Shown piece after piece: positions 27,499-36,550 of a stretch of DNA of 64,000 nucleotides. The notes under the pieces are model-generated. The model saw only the letters and a program-made list of their open reading frames with translations. It searched no databases and had not been told where the DNA came from. Each line of letters starts with the position of its first letter. The stretch's first letter is position 1. Source of the DNA: TMED109 sp002171375 (GTDB lineage: Bacteria > Pseudomonadota > Alphaproteobacteria > TMED109); NCBI GenBank assembly GCA_965657505.1, contig CBFHON010000007.1:1-64000 (forward strand), in the 5' to 3' direction. A program made the translations under genes and the position numbers.

Positions 27499-27932
27499 TT
27501 ATCCTTATATAAATAATTAGCTCTATCTTCAAATGCTTCAATCATTTTTATCGAAGCTACTTCAAATAGTTTTCCCATTAAATTTTTTAATAAAAAAGAT
27601 TTAAAATCAAATTCTATATTTAGAGTAATTTCACACTTATTTTTATTTATTGTTTTTATATCCCATATATTATTCATTTTATTAAAAGGCCCACTAATGG
27701 CTTCAGAAAGTATTTTTTCAGAATTAATACTAGTAACTTTACTCGTAAAACTCTCTTTAACTACACTAAAGCCAATCTCCATATCAGAATAAAAAATGTT
27801 AGATTTTTTTTCATAAACATTTGTTGACTTACACCAAGGCAAAAACTCAGGATACTTTTCTACATCAATGATTAAATCAAACATTTGTTTATTACTATAG
27901 TTTAATTCTCTAACTACTTTGTAATTAAACAT
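27495..27932 (-). CDS. COQ10/RatA-family START-like protein
   Basis: 145 residues of the SRPBCC/polyketide-cyclase fold, alphaproteobacterial type next to lipA. Typical stretches are MFDLIIDVEKYPEFLPWCKS at the N terminus and GPFNKMNNIWDI in the middle. Relatives bind ubiquinone and assist respiration (COQ10); the E. coli relative RatA has been called a ribosome-association toxin, but no antitoxin partner is here, so a ubiquinone role is more likely. It overlaps the lipA 3' end by eight bases. Confidence 0.87.
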   Translation of the reverse strand: MFNYKVVRELNYSNKQMFDLIIDVEKYPEFLPWCKSTNVYEKKSNIFYSDMEIGFSVVKESFTSKVTSINSEKILSEAISGPFNKMNNIWDIKTINKNKCEITLNIEFDFKSFLLKNLMGKLFEVASIKMIEAFEDRANYLYKDN

Positions 27933-28875
27933 TAATAATTGCTTCTCTTGCTATTTTAAGTTTATAAAAATCATCATCTGCATGATACGAGGATCTAGTT
28001 AATGGCGAAGAAGAAACTAATAAAAAACCCATTTTATAGGCAATACTTTCTAATTTATTGAACTCTTCTATTGTTAAGTATCTAGCAACTGATAAATGTT
28101 TTTTTGTTGGTTGCATATATTGTCCTATTGTAACAAAATCAACATTAGCAAGTCTAAGGTCGTTTAGCAGTATTTCAACCTCTTCTATTTTCTCACCTAA
28201 ACCTACCATTATTCCTGATTTGGTAAATATTTTAGAACTAAGTTCTTTTGCATATTTTAGTAAATTCAAACTATGGTGATATGAAGCTCCTCTTCTAACA
28301 GTTTTATAAAGTCTACTTACTGTTTCAAGATTATGATTAAAAACATCAGGTTTTGCAGATATTATTTTTTCTATCGCTCCTTCTTTTCTTTGAAAATCTG
28401 GAGTAAGAACTTCAATAGTTGTGTTAGGAGCTAATTTTTTAATTTCATTTATTGATTTAACAAATTGATTAGCTCCTCCATCTTTTAAGTCATCTCTATC
28501 TACTGAAGTGATAACTACATGCCTTAGATTAAGTTGAGATATAGCCTTAGCTAACCTAATAGGTTCTAATATATCAATATCATTTGGCGCACCTGATTTA
28601 ATATTACAAAAACCACATTTTCTTGTACAAATATCTCCTAATATCATTACTGTTGCATGACCTTTATTCCAACATTCTCCAATATTAGGACAAGAAGCAG
28701 ATTCACAAACTGTATTAAGTTGAGCTTTACTTATTAAATTTTTAGTAGACAAATAACCATTAGAAATGGGAGCCTTTACTTTGATCCAACTTGGCTTCTT
28801 TAAAACAACCTCCTGTTCATTATTCAAATGAGAATTTGAAATATAATGTTTTTTTGAGTTTCTACTATCTAACAT
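27925..28875 (-). CDS. lipA: Lipoyl synthase (radical SAM)
   Basis: 316 residues. Inserts two sulfurs into protein-bound octanoate to make lipoate. Both iron-sulfur clusters can be seen: the auxiliary cluster cysteines in CESASCPNIGEC near residue 58, and the radical SAM motif CTRKCGFC near 84. The C-terminal SSPLTRSSYHADD carries the conserved RSSY serine ligand. It sits directly after lpd in the pdh run; the pdhC product carries the lipoyl group it makes. lipB is not in the window. Confidence 0.97.
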   Translation of the reverse strand: MLDSRNSKKHYISNSHLNNEQEVVLKKPSWIKVKAPISNGYLSTKNLISKAQLNTVCESASCPNIGECWNKGHATVMILGDICTRKCGFCNIKSGAPNDIDILEPIRLAKAISQLNLRHVVITSVDRDDLKDGGANQFVKSINEIKKLAPNTTIEVLTPDFQRKEGAIEKIISAKPDVFNHNLETVSRLYKTVRRGASYHHSLNLLKYAKELSSKIFTKSGIMVGLGEKIEEVEILLNDLRLANVDFVTIGQYMQPTKKHLSVARYLTIEEFNKLESIAYKMGFLLVSSSPLTRSSYHADDDFYKLKIAREAIINV

Positions 28876-28888
28876 TTATTATCAAACA

Positions 28889-30289
28889 TCATATATGAAT
28901 AGCCCTATCATATGCATCTAAAACTGATTCATGAATTGATTCTGAAATTGTGGGATGAGGAAAAATGGTATTAAAAAGATCTAACTCTGTTGCTTCTAAT
29001 TGCATTGCCACACAATATGTAGAAATTAATTCAGTTACCTCAGGACCAATCATATGGGCTCCAATTAATTCTCCTGTTTCAGCATTAAATATTGTTTTAA
29101 TAAAACCATCAGAATACCCTAGAGATATTGCTTTACCATTTCCCAGTAAAGGAAATTTTCCTTTTTTAATTTTTATACCTTTTGCAATTGCCTTTTCTTC
29201 AGTCAAGCCTATACTAGCAATTTGTGGCCTAGAATATGTACATCCAGGAATAATTTTATTGTGTTTATTACTTCTATTTGGATTATATATATAGTCAACT
29301 GCGTTAATACCTTCATGACTAGCTTTATGCGCTAGCCAAGGTGCTCCTGTTAAATCCCCGATAGCAAATATACCTTTCTCAGAAGTTTCATTATTGTTAT
29401 CTGTTAAAATCATTCCTCCATCCTGCTTAATATTTACAGTATCTAAACCTAAGTTTTCTATATTAGCATCTATGCCAATGGCCACTATTGCTCTTGAATA
29501 CTTTAATTTATGTTTTTCTCCATTTTTATCTATAAATTCAGCTTCTACTCCAAACTTAGTTGATTTAACATTTTTCATTGTAGTACTGGTTAAAATTTTA
29601 ATTTTATCTTGTTCAAAACATTTTTTAGCAAATAGCGATACTTCTAAATCTTCTGAGGGCAATATTTCATTTTGAGATTCTATAACCGTTACTTCAGATC
29701 CAAAGTCATTATAAAAACTTGCAAACTCTATACCAATAGCTCCTGCTCCTATGACCAAGAGAGATTCTGGTTTTTTCTCAGGAATCATAGCATCTTTATA
29801 ACTCCATATATGTTTATTATCATGTTCTAAGCCTTTAATAATTTTAGGTCTTGCACCAGTTGCAAGAATTATATTAGAAGTATTATATAGACTTTCCTTG
29901 TTATCATTCTTGACAATCACTCGTCCTGAGCCAGAAATCCTTCCTTCTCCTATAATAATGTCTACTTTATTTTTATTAAGTAAATAATCAACTCCTTTAG
30001 ATAGTTGATCAGAAACTTGTCTTGATCTAGCAATTATTTTACTCCAATCATAATCAAATTTTTTTACATTAATTCCAAAATTATTTGATTCTGATAGAAG
30101 ATGTTGTATTTCAGATGCTCTCAATAAAGCTTTTGTTGGAATACAACCCCAATTTAGGCAAATACCACCAAGTTTATCCTTTTCTACTATAGCTGTTCTT
30201 AAACCTAGTTGTGAAGATCTAATTGCTGCTACATATCCGCCTGGCCCACTGCCAATAATTATAACATCATATGTTTGAGTTTCTTGCAT
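28889..30289 (-). CDS. lpd: Dihydrolipoamide dehydrogenase (E3)
   Basis: 466-residue flavoprotein disulfide reductase. FAD-binding GSGPGGYVAAIR at the N terminus, redox-active pair in GGICLNWGCIPTK near residue 41, NAD-binding GAGAIGIEFASFY near 178, and C-terminal catalytic HPHPTISES-like motif (FPHPTISES). It reoxidises the lipoyl arm of pyruvate and other 2-oxoacid dehydrogenases with NAD+. It is 5 bases after pdhC and 13 bases before lipA. Confidence 0.97.
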   Translation of the reverse strand: MQETQTYDVIIIGSGPGGYVAAIRSSQLGLRTAIVEKDKLGGICLNWGCIPTKALLRASEIQHLLSESNNFGINVKKFDYDWSKIIARSRQVSDQLSKGVDYLLNKNKVDIIIGEGRISGSGRVIVKNDNKESLYNTSNIILATGARPKIIKGLEHDNKHIWSYKDAMIPEKKPESLLVIGAGAIGIEFASFYNDFGSEVTVIESQNEILPSEDLEVSLFAKKCFEQDKIKILTSTTMKNVKSTKFGVEAEFIDKNGEKHKLKYSRAIVAIGIDANIENLGLDTVNIKQDGGMILTDNNNETSEKGIFAIGDLTGAPWLAHKASHEGINAVDYIYNPNRSNKHNKIIPGCTYSRPQIASIGLTEEKAIAKGIKIKKGKFPLLGNGKAISLGYSDGFIKTIFNAETGELIGAHMIGPEVTELISTYCVAMQLEATELDLFNTIFPHPTISESIHESVLDAYDRAIHI

Positions 30290-30294
30290 ATAAA

Positions 30295-31623
30295 TTAAAC
30301 GATCATTTTAATTGGGTTTTCAATAATACTTTTAAATTCCTTCAATAACTTAGCTCCTACTGCCCCATCTATTACTCTATGATCTCCAGATAGTTTACAT
30401 GTCATACAATTTGTAATTTTAATCTCATTATTTATTACTAATGGTTTTTTTGTTATACTTCCTATAGCCAAGATTCCTGATTGAGGAGGATTAATTATAG
30501 CGGAAAAACTATCTATCCCAAACATGCCTAGATTACTTAAAGAAAAATTACCACCTTCATATTCTTTTGGTAATAATTTTCCTGAATTTGCTCTTGATAC
30601 AAAGTCTTTCATTTTATTAGATATTTCTCTCAAATTTAGTTGCTCTACATTTTTAAGTATAGGAGTAAATAGACCTCCCTCCACTGCTATAGCAACACTT
30701 ATATCAACAGAACCAAAATAATTAATTTCACCGTTATCCCAAGAACAATTTGCATCAGGAATATTAGAAAGTGACATACCTAAAGCTTTTATAATTATAT
30801 CATTAATAGAAATTTTGCTTTCAGAATCTAAATCTTTATTTATTAATTCTCTACCTTTTACTAAGTCATCAACATTACAATCTATAGATAGATAAAAATG
30901 AGGAACTTCCTTTTTAGAGTATGAAAGCCTTTCTGCTATAACTTTTCTCATAGAAGAAGCTTTTTTTCTAATATTTTTCTTAACTATAGTATTACTATAT
31001 TTATTTAAACCATTGTTACTATTTATAAAATTACTAATATCTTCTTTAATTATTCTTCCTCTAGGCCCCGAACCGGTAATTAAAGTTATGTCTATGTTAT
31101 TTTGAAAGGCCATTCTTTTAGCTAAAGGACTAATAGCAATTCTACTATCATCAACAAAGTTTTTTTCTAGTAACACTTTTTCAGAAGAATTACTAACTTC
31201 ATTAGCATTAATTTGAATGGTTTTTTCTTCTATTTTCTCATTTTCGACAGGAATAATTTCTTGAGGCTTTGTATCATTATTATTTATTTCACTTATATCT
31301 TTATTAACATTTGTCTTTTTTAAATCTTTTTCCTCTATATTATGCTCATCTAGTAATTCTTTAACTTCTTTATCTGTATCATTTTTGTTCCTTAGTACTG
31401 CTATTAATGAATTAACACTAATACCCTCTGCTCCATCATCAAATAGTATTTTTTCTAATACACCTTCATCAATAGCCTCAATTTCCATAGTTGCTTTATC
31501 CGTTTCAACTTCTGCAATGATATCACCTGACTTTATTTCATCACCAACATTTTTACACCACTTTGCAAGGTTTCCTTCCGTCATAGTTGGCGATAAAGAA
31601 GGCATCAAAATTGCTACTGCCAT
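30295..31623 (-). CDS. pdhC: Pyruvate dehydrogenase E2, dihydrolipoamide acetyltransferase
   Basis: 442 residues: one N-terminal lipoyl domain (lipoylated Lys43 in VETDKATMEIEA), an acidic/polar linker (about 85-155), the E1/E3-binding domain (ISPLAKRMAFQN to RGRIIKEDI, about 164-198), then the catalytic core ending with the active-site motif GDHRVIDGAVGA near 410. It forms the core of the pyruvate dehydrogenase complex. A strong AAGGAG precedes the ATG. It is separated from pdhB by a 165-base gap that may hold its own promoter. Confidence 0.97.
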   Translation of the reverse strand: MAVAILMPSLSPTMTEGNLAKWCKNVGDEIKSGDIIAEVETDKATMEIEAIDEGVLEKILFDDGAEGISVNSLIAVLRNKNDTDKEVKELLDEHNIEEKDLKKTNVNKDISEINNNDTKPQEIIPVENEKIEEKTIQINANEVSNSSEKVLLEKNFVDDSRIAISPLAKRMAFQNNIDITLITGSGPRGRIIKEDISNFINSNNGLNKYSNTIVKKNIRKKASSMRKVIAERLSYSKKEVPHFYLSIDCNVDDLVKGRELINKDLDSESKISINDIIIKALGMSLSNIPDANCSWDNGEINYFGSVDISVAIAVEGGLFTPILKNVEQLNLREISNKMKDFVSRANSGKLLPKEYEGGNFSLSNLGMFGIDSFSAIINPPQSGILAIGSITKKPLVINNEIKITNCMTCKLSGDHRVIDGAVGAKLLKEFKSIIENPIKMIV

Positions 31624-31788
31624 TTATTTACTCCTTAAGTAAATTTATACTACCCTAAATTCGTTATAATTATACAAAATATTCAAAATTTATAAATTGC
31701 AAAAAATAATAAAAATTCTAATAATTAAACAATAAATTATTGATTTTATTAAAAATGCTAGCATTAAATAGCCTAATTATATTTATTA
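31624..31788 (-). promoter_or_regulatory. pdhB-pdhC intergenic region with 12-bp palindrome
   Basis: A 165-base non-coding gap in an otherwise tight operon. It contains a perfect palindrome AATGCTAGCATT at 31754-31765, close behind the pdhB stop, and a TATAAT on the minus strand near 31667-31672. No clean terminator with a T-run is visible. The gap could hold a second promoter with an operator for pdhC-lpd-lipA, or an mRNA processing site. An apparent + strand reading frame crossing this gap from 31740 is a shadow of pdhB. Confidence 0.4.
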
Positions 31789-32760
31789 TTAAAATAATGT
31801 CATACATAAATTATAAATATTCTCCTTATCTGGAATACATAATTTTTCTAAATTACTTGCATAAGGTAGAGGAATATCTAAAGCTGCAATTCTCTCAGGT
31901 GGCGCATCTAGATAATCAAATGCACTACTTGTTATTGAAGAAATAATTTCAGCTCCTACTCCTGAACTCATCCAACCTTCTTCTACAGACACTATTCTAT
32001 TCGTTTTTTTAACTGAATTAATTATTGTCTCTGTATCTAAAGGCCTTAAAGTCCTTAAGTCTATAACTTCAGCACTTATATTATTTTTATCTAATAATTC
32101 TGCTGCTTCCATAGCTGCTCTAACTCCCCTAGAAAATGATGTAATAGTAATATCAGTACCAGACCTCTTTATACTAGCTATCCCTAGCGGAATTGTATAA
32201 TCAATATCTGGTACCTCAAAGACCTCATTATATAATAATTCATTTTCTAAAAATATTACTGGATTAGGGTCTCTTATCGAGGACTTCATTAAACCTTTTG
32301 CATCTGTACTATCATATGGAGAAACAACCTTAAGTCCTGGTATATTGATAAATAATGAACTTAAATCATGACTATGCTGCGCACCAACTTGAAGAGCAGA
32401 ACCATTAGGCCCTCTAAAAACGATAGGTATTTTTACTAAACCGCCAGACATATAATGCGTTTTTGCTGCAGAATTTATTATCTGGTCAATCGCTTGAAAA
32501 GCAAAATTCCATGTCATAAATTCTACTATAGGCTTTAAGCCTGCAATTGATGCTCCTACAGCTAAACCAGTAAAACCTGCTTCAGTAATAGGCGTATCTA
32601 TAATCCTCTTGTCTCCAAATTCAGCTATTAATCCTTGGCTTACTTTATAAGCTCCTTCATATTCTCCAACTTCCTCTCCAATTAAAAACACATCAGGATC
32701 ATTTCTCATTTCTTCAGCCATAGCATCTCTTATAGCATTTCTTACTGGTTCTTTACTCAA
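31789..32760 (-). CDS. pdhB: Pyruvate dehydrogenase E1 beta subunit
   Basis: 323 residues, the transketolase-type pyrimidine-binding and C-terminal domains. Motifs include IGEEVGEYEGAYKVSQGL near residue 26 and DLRTLRPLDTETI near 235. With PdhA it decarboxylates pyruvate and passes the acetyl group to E2. Many alphaproteobacterial PdhB proteins have an N-terminal lipoyl domain; this one has none. It overlaps pdhA by four bases (ATGA-type overlap), so the subunits are translationally coupled. Confidence 0.97.
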   Translation of the reverse strand: MSKEPVRNAIRDAMAEEMRNDPDVFLIGEEVGEYEGAYKVSQGLIAEFGDKRIIDTPITEAGFTGLAVGASIAGLKPIVEFMTWNFAFQAIDQIINSAAKTHYMSGGLVKIPIVFRGPNGSALQVGAQHSHDLSSLFINIPGLKVVSPYDSTDAKGLMKSSIRDPNPVIFLENELLYNEVFEVPDIDYTIPLGIASIKRSGTDITITSFSRGVRAAMEAAELLDKNNISAEVIDLRTLRPLDTETIINSVKKTNRIVSVEEGWMSSGVGAEIISSITSSAFDYLDAPPERIAALDIPLPYASNLEKLCIPDKENIYNLCMTLF

Positions 32761-34025
32761 TTATCTTCTCCATTAAACAAAACATCTTTATAAAGATTAT
32801 CCTCTTTACTAAGTGCTGCATTTTTTGCTTTATCAGCTAAATCATTAATTTCAGCTCTTATTTTATTATCTATATTTTCAATTTTTTCATTATCGAAAAT
32901 ATTATTATCTAGCAGTTCTTTTTTGATAAATTCTATAGGGTCCTGCTCTTCTCTCATTTTTTGAACTTCTTCCCTAGTTCTATATTTAGCAGGATCTGAC
33001 ATTGAGTGCCCCCTATATCTATATGTTTTCATTTCAAGTATTATAGGACCATTTCCGTCTCTTACCCATTTAACTGCTTTTAGCGCTCCAAGATATACAG
33101 ATATTGGATTCATTCCATTTATTGCATAGCCAGGTATACCAAAAGATTCCCCATGTTTACTTAAATCTGTGCCAGCACTAGCTCTCTTTATTGATGTCCC
33201 CATACCATATTGATTATTTTCAATACAAAAAATTATTGGAAGATTCCATAGAGATGCCATATTGTAAGACTCATAGACCTGTCCTTGATTAGCAGCACCA
33301 TCACCAAAATATGTTACAGACAAAGAAGATTTGTTTTTATACTTAGATGCAAAAGCTAACCCAGTGCCAATAGGCACTTGAGCGCCAACAATCCCATGTC
33401 CTCCCCAAAAATTGTTTTCAGGGGCAAACATATGCATAGAGCCACCTTTACCTTTAGAAATTCCTTCATCTTTTCCCAATAGCTCACATAGTATTTTATA
33501 AGGAGAAGCTCCTCTTGATAATAAATGGGCATGACACCTATATCCAGTAATAACATTATCATCTTTTTCAATAGCGGCTTCAATTCCAACTGAAACTGCC
33601 TCTTGACCTATATATAAATGACAAAAACCTCCAATTAAGCCTAAACCATATAATTGACCAACTTTTTCCTCAAATCTGCGCAAAAAAAGCATATTTTTGT
33701 AAAAACTTTTGATATTTTCATTCGTTATTTTATCTCTTTTATAATCTTTATAACTACTAAGTAAAACATTACTCTCTGAAAGACTGCTATTAAAATTATA
33801 TATATTCATTCCAGGAGGAAAAAACAGTTCTGGAATATCATTACCTGATTTTATTAAAAGTTTAATTATAGCTGGCTTCCACTTATCAGGAATACCTTGC
33901 TGCTTCCATGAATATACTGTTTTTTCATTTAATGTTATATTAGTATAATTAGATAAGCTCTTTGCTAAAAGTCTTCCTCCGCCAAGCAGATCAATAAGGT
34001 AAGAAAAGTCATTATCCTGTTTCAT
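32757..34025 (-). CDS. pdhA: Pyruvate dehydrogenase E1 alpha with extra N-terminal HTH-like domain
   Basis: 422 residues, about 80 more than usual. The E1 alpha fold starts near residue 96-110 (LFLRRFEEKVGQLYG, GGFCHLYIGQEA) and has the thiamine-diphosphate motif GDGAANQGQVYES at 241-253 and the phosphorylation-loop-like RYRGHSMSDPAKYR. Residues 7-60 instead resemble a Cro-like helix-turn-helix of the small alphaproteobacterial type: LIDLLGGGRLLAKSL, then TVYSWKQQGIPDKWKPAIIK. Met73 could be an alternative start giving a conventional E1 alpha, but no Shine-Dalgarno precedes it. E1 function is sure; the role of the extra domain is not known. Confidence 0.93.
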   Translation of the reverse strand: MKQDNDFSYLIDLLGGGRLLAKSLSNYTNITLNEKTVYSWKQQGIPDKWKPAIIKLLIKSGNDIPELFFPPGMNIYNFNSSLSESNVLLSSYKDYKRDKITNENIKSFYKNMLFLRRFEEKVGQLYGLGLIGGFCHLYIGQEAVSVGIEAAIEKDDNVITGYRCHAHLLSRGASPYKILCELLGKDEGISKGKGGSMHMFAPENNFWGGHGIVGAQVPIGTGLAFASKYKNKSSLSVTYFGDGAANQGQVYESYNMASLWNLPIIFCIENNQYGMGTSIKRASAGTDLSKHGESFGIPGYAINGMNPISVYLGALKAVKWVRDGNGPIILEMKTYRYRGHSMSDPAKYRTREEVQKMREEQDPIEFIKKELLDNNIFDNEKIENIDNKIRAEINDLADKAKNAALSKEDNLYKDVLFNGEDN

Positions 34026-34066
34026 AAAGAATAAATTAGTTATTTTATAGAATTAGTCAAATAATT

Positions 34067-34387
34067 TTATTTAATAGAGAACACTACTTCTTCTTGAGAG
34101 GAATAACCTAACTTTAAACGTGTTAATTCATCTAATAACTCTAAATTATCATGAACATTATTTATTTTATGAATTAATAATTCTTTATATTCCAGTTCTT
34201 TTTCTTTTTTTGCTAGAATTATTAAATTTTTTTGTGTTAATTCTTTTTTATCTTGGAGTGGAGTTAAAGAGATATTTCCATTTAAAAAATGAAATATAAA
34301 ATAAGCTCCTATAAAAAATATACATGTCCTAAAAAAAATATTTCTTATTAAACCTATATTTCGTTTAGAGTAAAATAAATTTATCAT
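34067..34387 (-). CDS. FtsB/DivIC-like septum formation initiator
   Basis: 106 residues: one transmembrane helix near 18-35, then a charged coiled-coil-like stretch (residues 45-80), and a C-terminal ELLDELTRLKLGYSSQEEVVF that is typical of the alphaproteobacterial family between eno and pdhA. FtsB works with FtsL and FtsQ in the division complex at the inner membrane. The position between eno and pdhA is the conserved one and supports the call. Confidence 0.82.
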   Translation of the reverse strand: MINLFYSKRNIGLIRNIFFRTCIFFIGAYFIFHFLNGNISLTPLQDKKELTQKNLIILAKKEKELEYKELLIHKINNVHDNLELLDELTRLKLGYSSQEEVVFSIK

Positions 34388-34423
34388 AATTATAATGAAT
34401 CACTTAAGTTAATTTAAGTCAAG

Positions 34424-35698
34424 TTAACTATAAAAAATCTTATCCTGATTAAATAAAGCATTAGCACCTAATTTTTCTTCTATTCTTAATAATTGATTAT
34501 ACTTACTTAACCTATCTGATCTAGATAAAGACCCTGTTTTAATTTGACCAGCATTTGTTGCTACAGCTAAATCTGCTATAAAATGATCTTCTGTTTCTCC
34601 AGATCTATGAGATATCATCGAGGTATAAGAAGCTTCCTTAGCCATATTAATAGCATTTATAGTCTCTGTAAGAGTACCTATTTGGTTAAATTTAATTAAG
34701 ATAGAATTTGCTATTTTTTCATTAATTCCTCTATTCAACCTATCTGTATTTGTGACGAACAAATCATCTCCAACTAATTGTATATTATTGCCCATTTGTT
34801 CAGTCATAATTTTCCATCCATCCCAATCATCTTCTGCTAAACCGTCTTCTATGGAAATTATTGGGTATTCGTTTGCTAATGATGTTAAAAAGTCAACTAA
34901 ACCCTGACTATTTAATTTTTTATTTTCACCCTTTAAATTATAAATATTATTATCAAAAAACTCAGTTGATGCTACGTCCAAAGCAATGGAGACATTTTTA
35001 CCAGGTAAATATCCTGCTTTTTCAATAGCTAAAATTATGTAATCTAAAGCTTCTTTGTGACTAGAAAAATCTGGAGCAAACCCTCCTTCATCTCCAACGG
35101 CAATTGAAAATCCATTTTTTAATAAAATATTTTTTAAAGATTGAAAAACTTCTGAGCCACAGCGTAAAGCATCACTAAAACTATTAAATCCAAATGGTAC
35201 AATCATAAGTTCTTGAAAATCTAAACTATTGTTAGCATGAGCTCCACCATTTATAATATTCATAAAAGGAATTGGTAATGTAGCTGATGATTTATTACCT
35301 ATACTTAAGTATAAGGGAATATTTTTAGAACTAGCAGCAGCTCTAGCGCATGCTAAAGAAGCACCTAGAATACTATTACCACCTAAATTACTTTTATTTT
35401 TACTACCATCAAGCTCAATTAAAATATTATCAATAATATCTTGTTTTAAGCAACTCTGACCTTGTAACGCATTAGAAATTTTATTATTTATTAATTCTAC
35501 AGCTTTTTTTACTCCTTTACCGCAATACCTGTGATCATTATCTCTTTTTTCTATTACCTCATAAGCACCTGTAGACGCACCAGAAGGAACTGAAGCTCTT
35601 CCTCTAACATTATTGTCTAAAATTACATCAACTTCTAATGTTGGGTTTCCTCTACTATCAATTATTTCTCTTCCTATAACTTTTTTTATAATTGTCAT
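34424..35698 (-). CDS. eno: Enolase
   Basis: 424 residues, full length. Converts 2-phosphoglycerate to phosphoenolpyruvate; also an RNA-degradosome member in some bacteria. Visible signatures are REIIDSRGNPTLEVDV, the metal ligands in ALDVAS and SIEDGLAEDDWDGW, LVGDDLFVTN, and the signature ILIKFNQIGTLTET followed by SHRSGETED. It lies 13 bases after kdsA. A weak hairpin (ACTTAA/TTAAGT, 34402-34419) lies between eno and the ftsB-like gene. Confidence 0.98.
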   Translation of the reverse strand: MTIIKKVIGREIIDSRGNPTLEVDVILDNNVRGRASVPSGASTGAYEVIEKRDNDHRYCGKGVKKAVELINNKISNALQGQSCLKQDIIDNILIELDGSKNKSNLGGNSILGASLACARAAASSKNIPLYLSIGNKSSATLPIPFMNIINGGAHANNSLDFQELMIVPFGFNSFSDALRCGSEVFQSLKNILLKNGFSIAVGDEGGFAPDFSSHKEALDYIILAIEKAGYLPGKNVSIALDVASTEFFDNNIYNLKGENKKLNSQGLVDFLTSLANEYPIISIEDGLAEDDWDGWKIMTEQMGNNIQLVGDDLFVTNTDRLNRGINEKIANSILIKFNQIGTLTETINAINMAKEASYTSMISHRSGETEDHFIADLAVATNAGQIKTGSLSRSDRLSKYNQLLRIEEKLGANALFNQDKIFYS

Positions 35699-35711
35699 TA
35701 TATTAACCTTC

Positions 35712-36548
35712 TTAATTCAGATTCTTAGCAATTTTATCATGTCTTACAAGGACTTCTAAAAGATTTTTAAGTTCATTAATAGGCCACATATTAGGACCAT
35801 CACTGGGAGCAATATCTGGATTCTCATGAGTTTCCATAAATATAGCAGCAATTCCAATAGCAGATGCCGCTTTCGCTAAAGTAGGAACAAATTCTCTTTG
35901 TCCGCTCGATTTGTCTCCCAAGCCTCCTGGCTGTTGAACAGAATGAGTTGCATCAAATACTACTGGGTGACCTAAATTTTTTAATATCGGTATAGACCTA
36001 AAGTCTGATACTAAAGTATTATATCCAAAACTAACTCCTCTTTCGCATATCAACACCCCACCATCTCCATTTTGCTCTAATTTATCTACAACATTCTTCA
36101 TGTCCCAAGGAGCTAAAAACTGTCCTTTTTTAACCATAATAGGAAGGTTTGATTTAGCTGCTTCTACTAATAAATCTGTTTGCCTACATAAAAAAGCAGG
36201 AATTTGTATTACATCTACAACCTTAGTAAGAATATCAATTTGTTCTTTTTCATGAACATCTGTTATAATTGGGCATCCAATCTTATCTTTTACTTGATTA
36301 AAAATTTCTAATGATTCATGAATACCTGGACCCCTTGATGAATTCATAGAAGTTCTATTAGCCTTATCAAATGAAGATTTATAAATAAAATTTAAACCTA
36401 AAGAATTACATATATCTTTAATTTTATTAGCTGTTTTTAAAGCATGATCTAGATTTTCTACAACGCAAGGACCTGCAATTAAAGTAAAAGGTTTACTATT
36501 GTTTATAATAAAATCTTTAACTTTGACATCTTTATCTTTGTTACTCAT
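35712..36548 (-). CDS. kdsA: 3-deoxy-8-phosphooctulonate synthase (KDO 8-P synthase)
   Basis: 278 residues. Joins phosphoenolpyruvate and arabinose 5-phosphate to KDO 8-phosphate, the precursor of the inner-core sugar of lipopolysaccharide. Motifs: LIAGPCVVEN near residue 22, YKSSFDKANRTS near 56, and FDATHSVQQPGG near 197. The product joins the lipid A made by the lpx genes in block 6. It is two bases after pyrG, which supplies the CTP used to activate KDO. Confidence 0.97.
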   Translation of the reverse strand: MSNKDKDVKVKDFIINNSKPFTLIAGPCVVENLDHALKTANKIKDICNSLGLNFIYKSSFDKANRTSMNSSRGPGIHESLEIFNQVKDKIGCPIITDVHEKEQIDILTKVVDVIQIPAFLCRQTDLLVEAAKSNLPIMVKKGQFLAPWDMKNVVDKLEQNGDGGVLICERGVSFGYNTLVSDFRSIPILKNLGHPVVFDATHSVQQPGGLGDKSSGQREFVPTLAKAASAIGIAAIFMETHENPDIAPSDGPNMWPINELKNLLEVLVRHDKIAKNLN

Positions 36549-36550
36549 TA

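Noticed and set aside
27495..27932. RatA toxin of a toxin-antitoxin pair
   Set aside because: No antitoxin gene is adjacent, and the lipA neighbourhood fits the COQ10-like role.
34402..34419. ACTTAA/TTAAGT hairpin after eno as a terminator
   Set aside because: The stem is short and AT-only with no T-run, and the ftsB-like gene follows at once.
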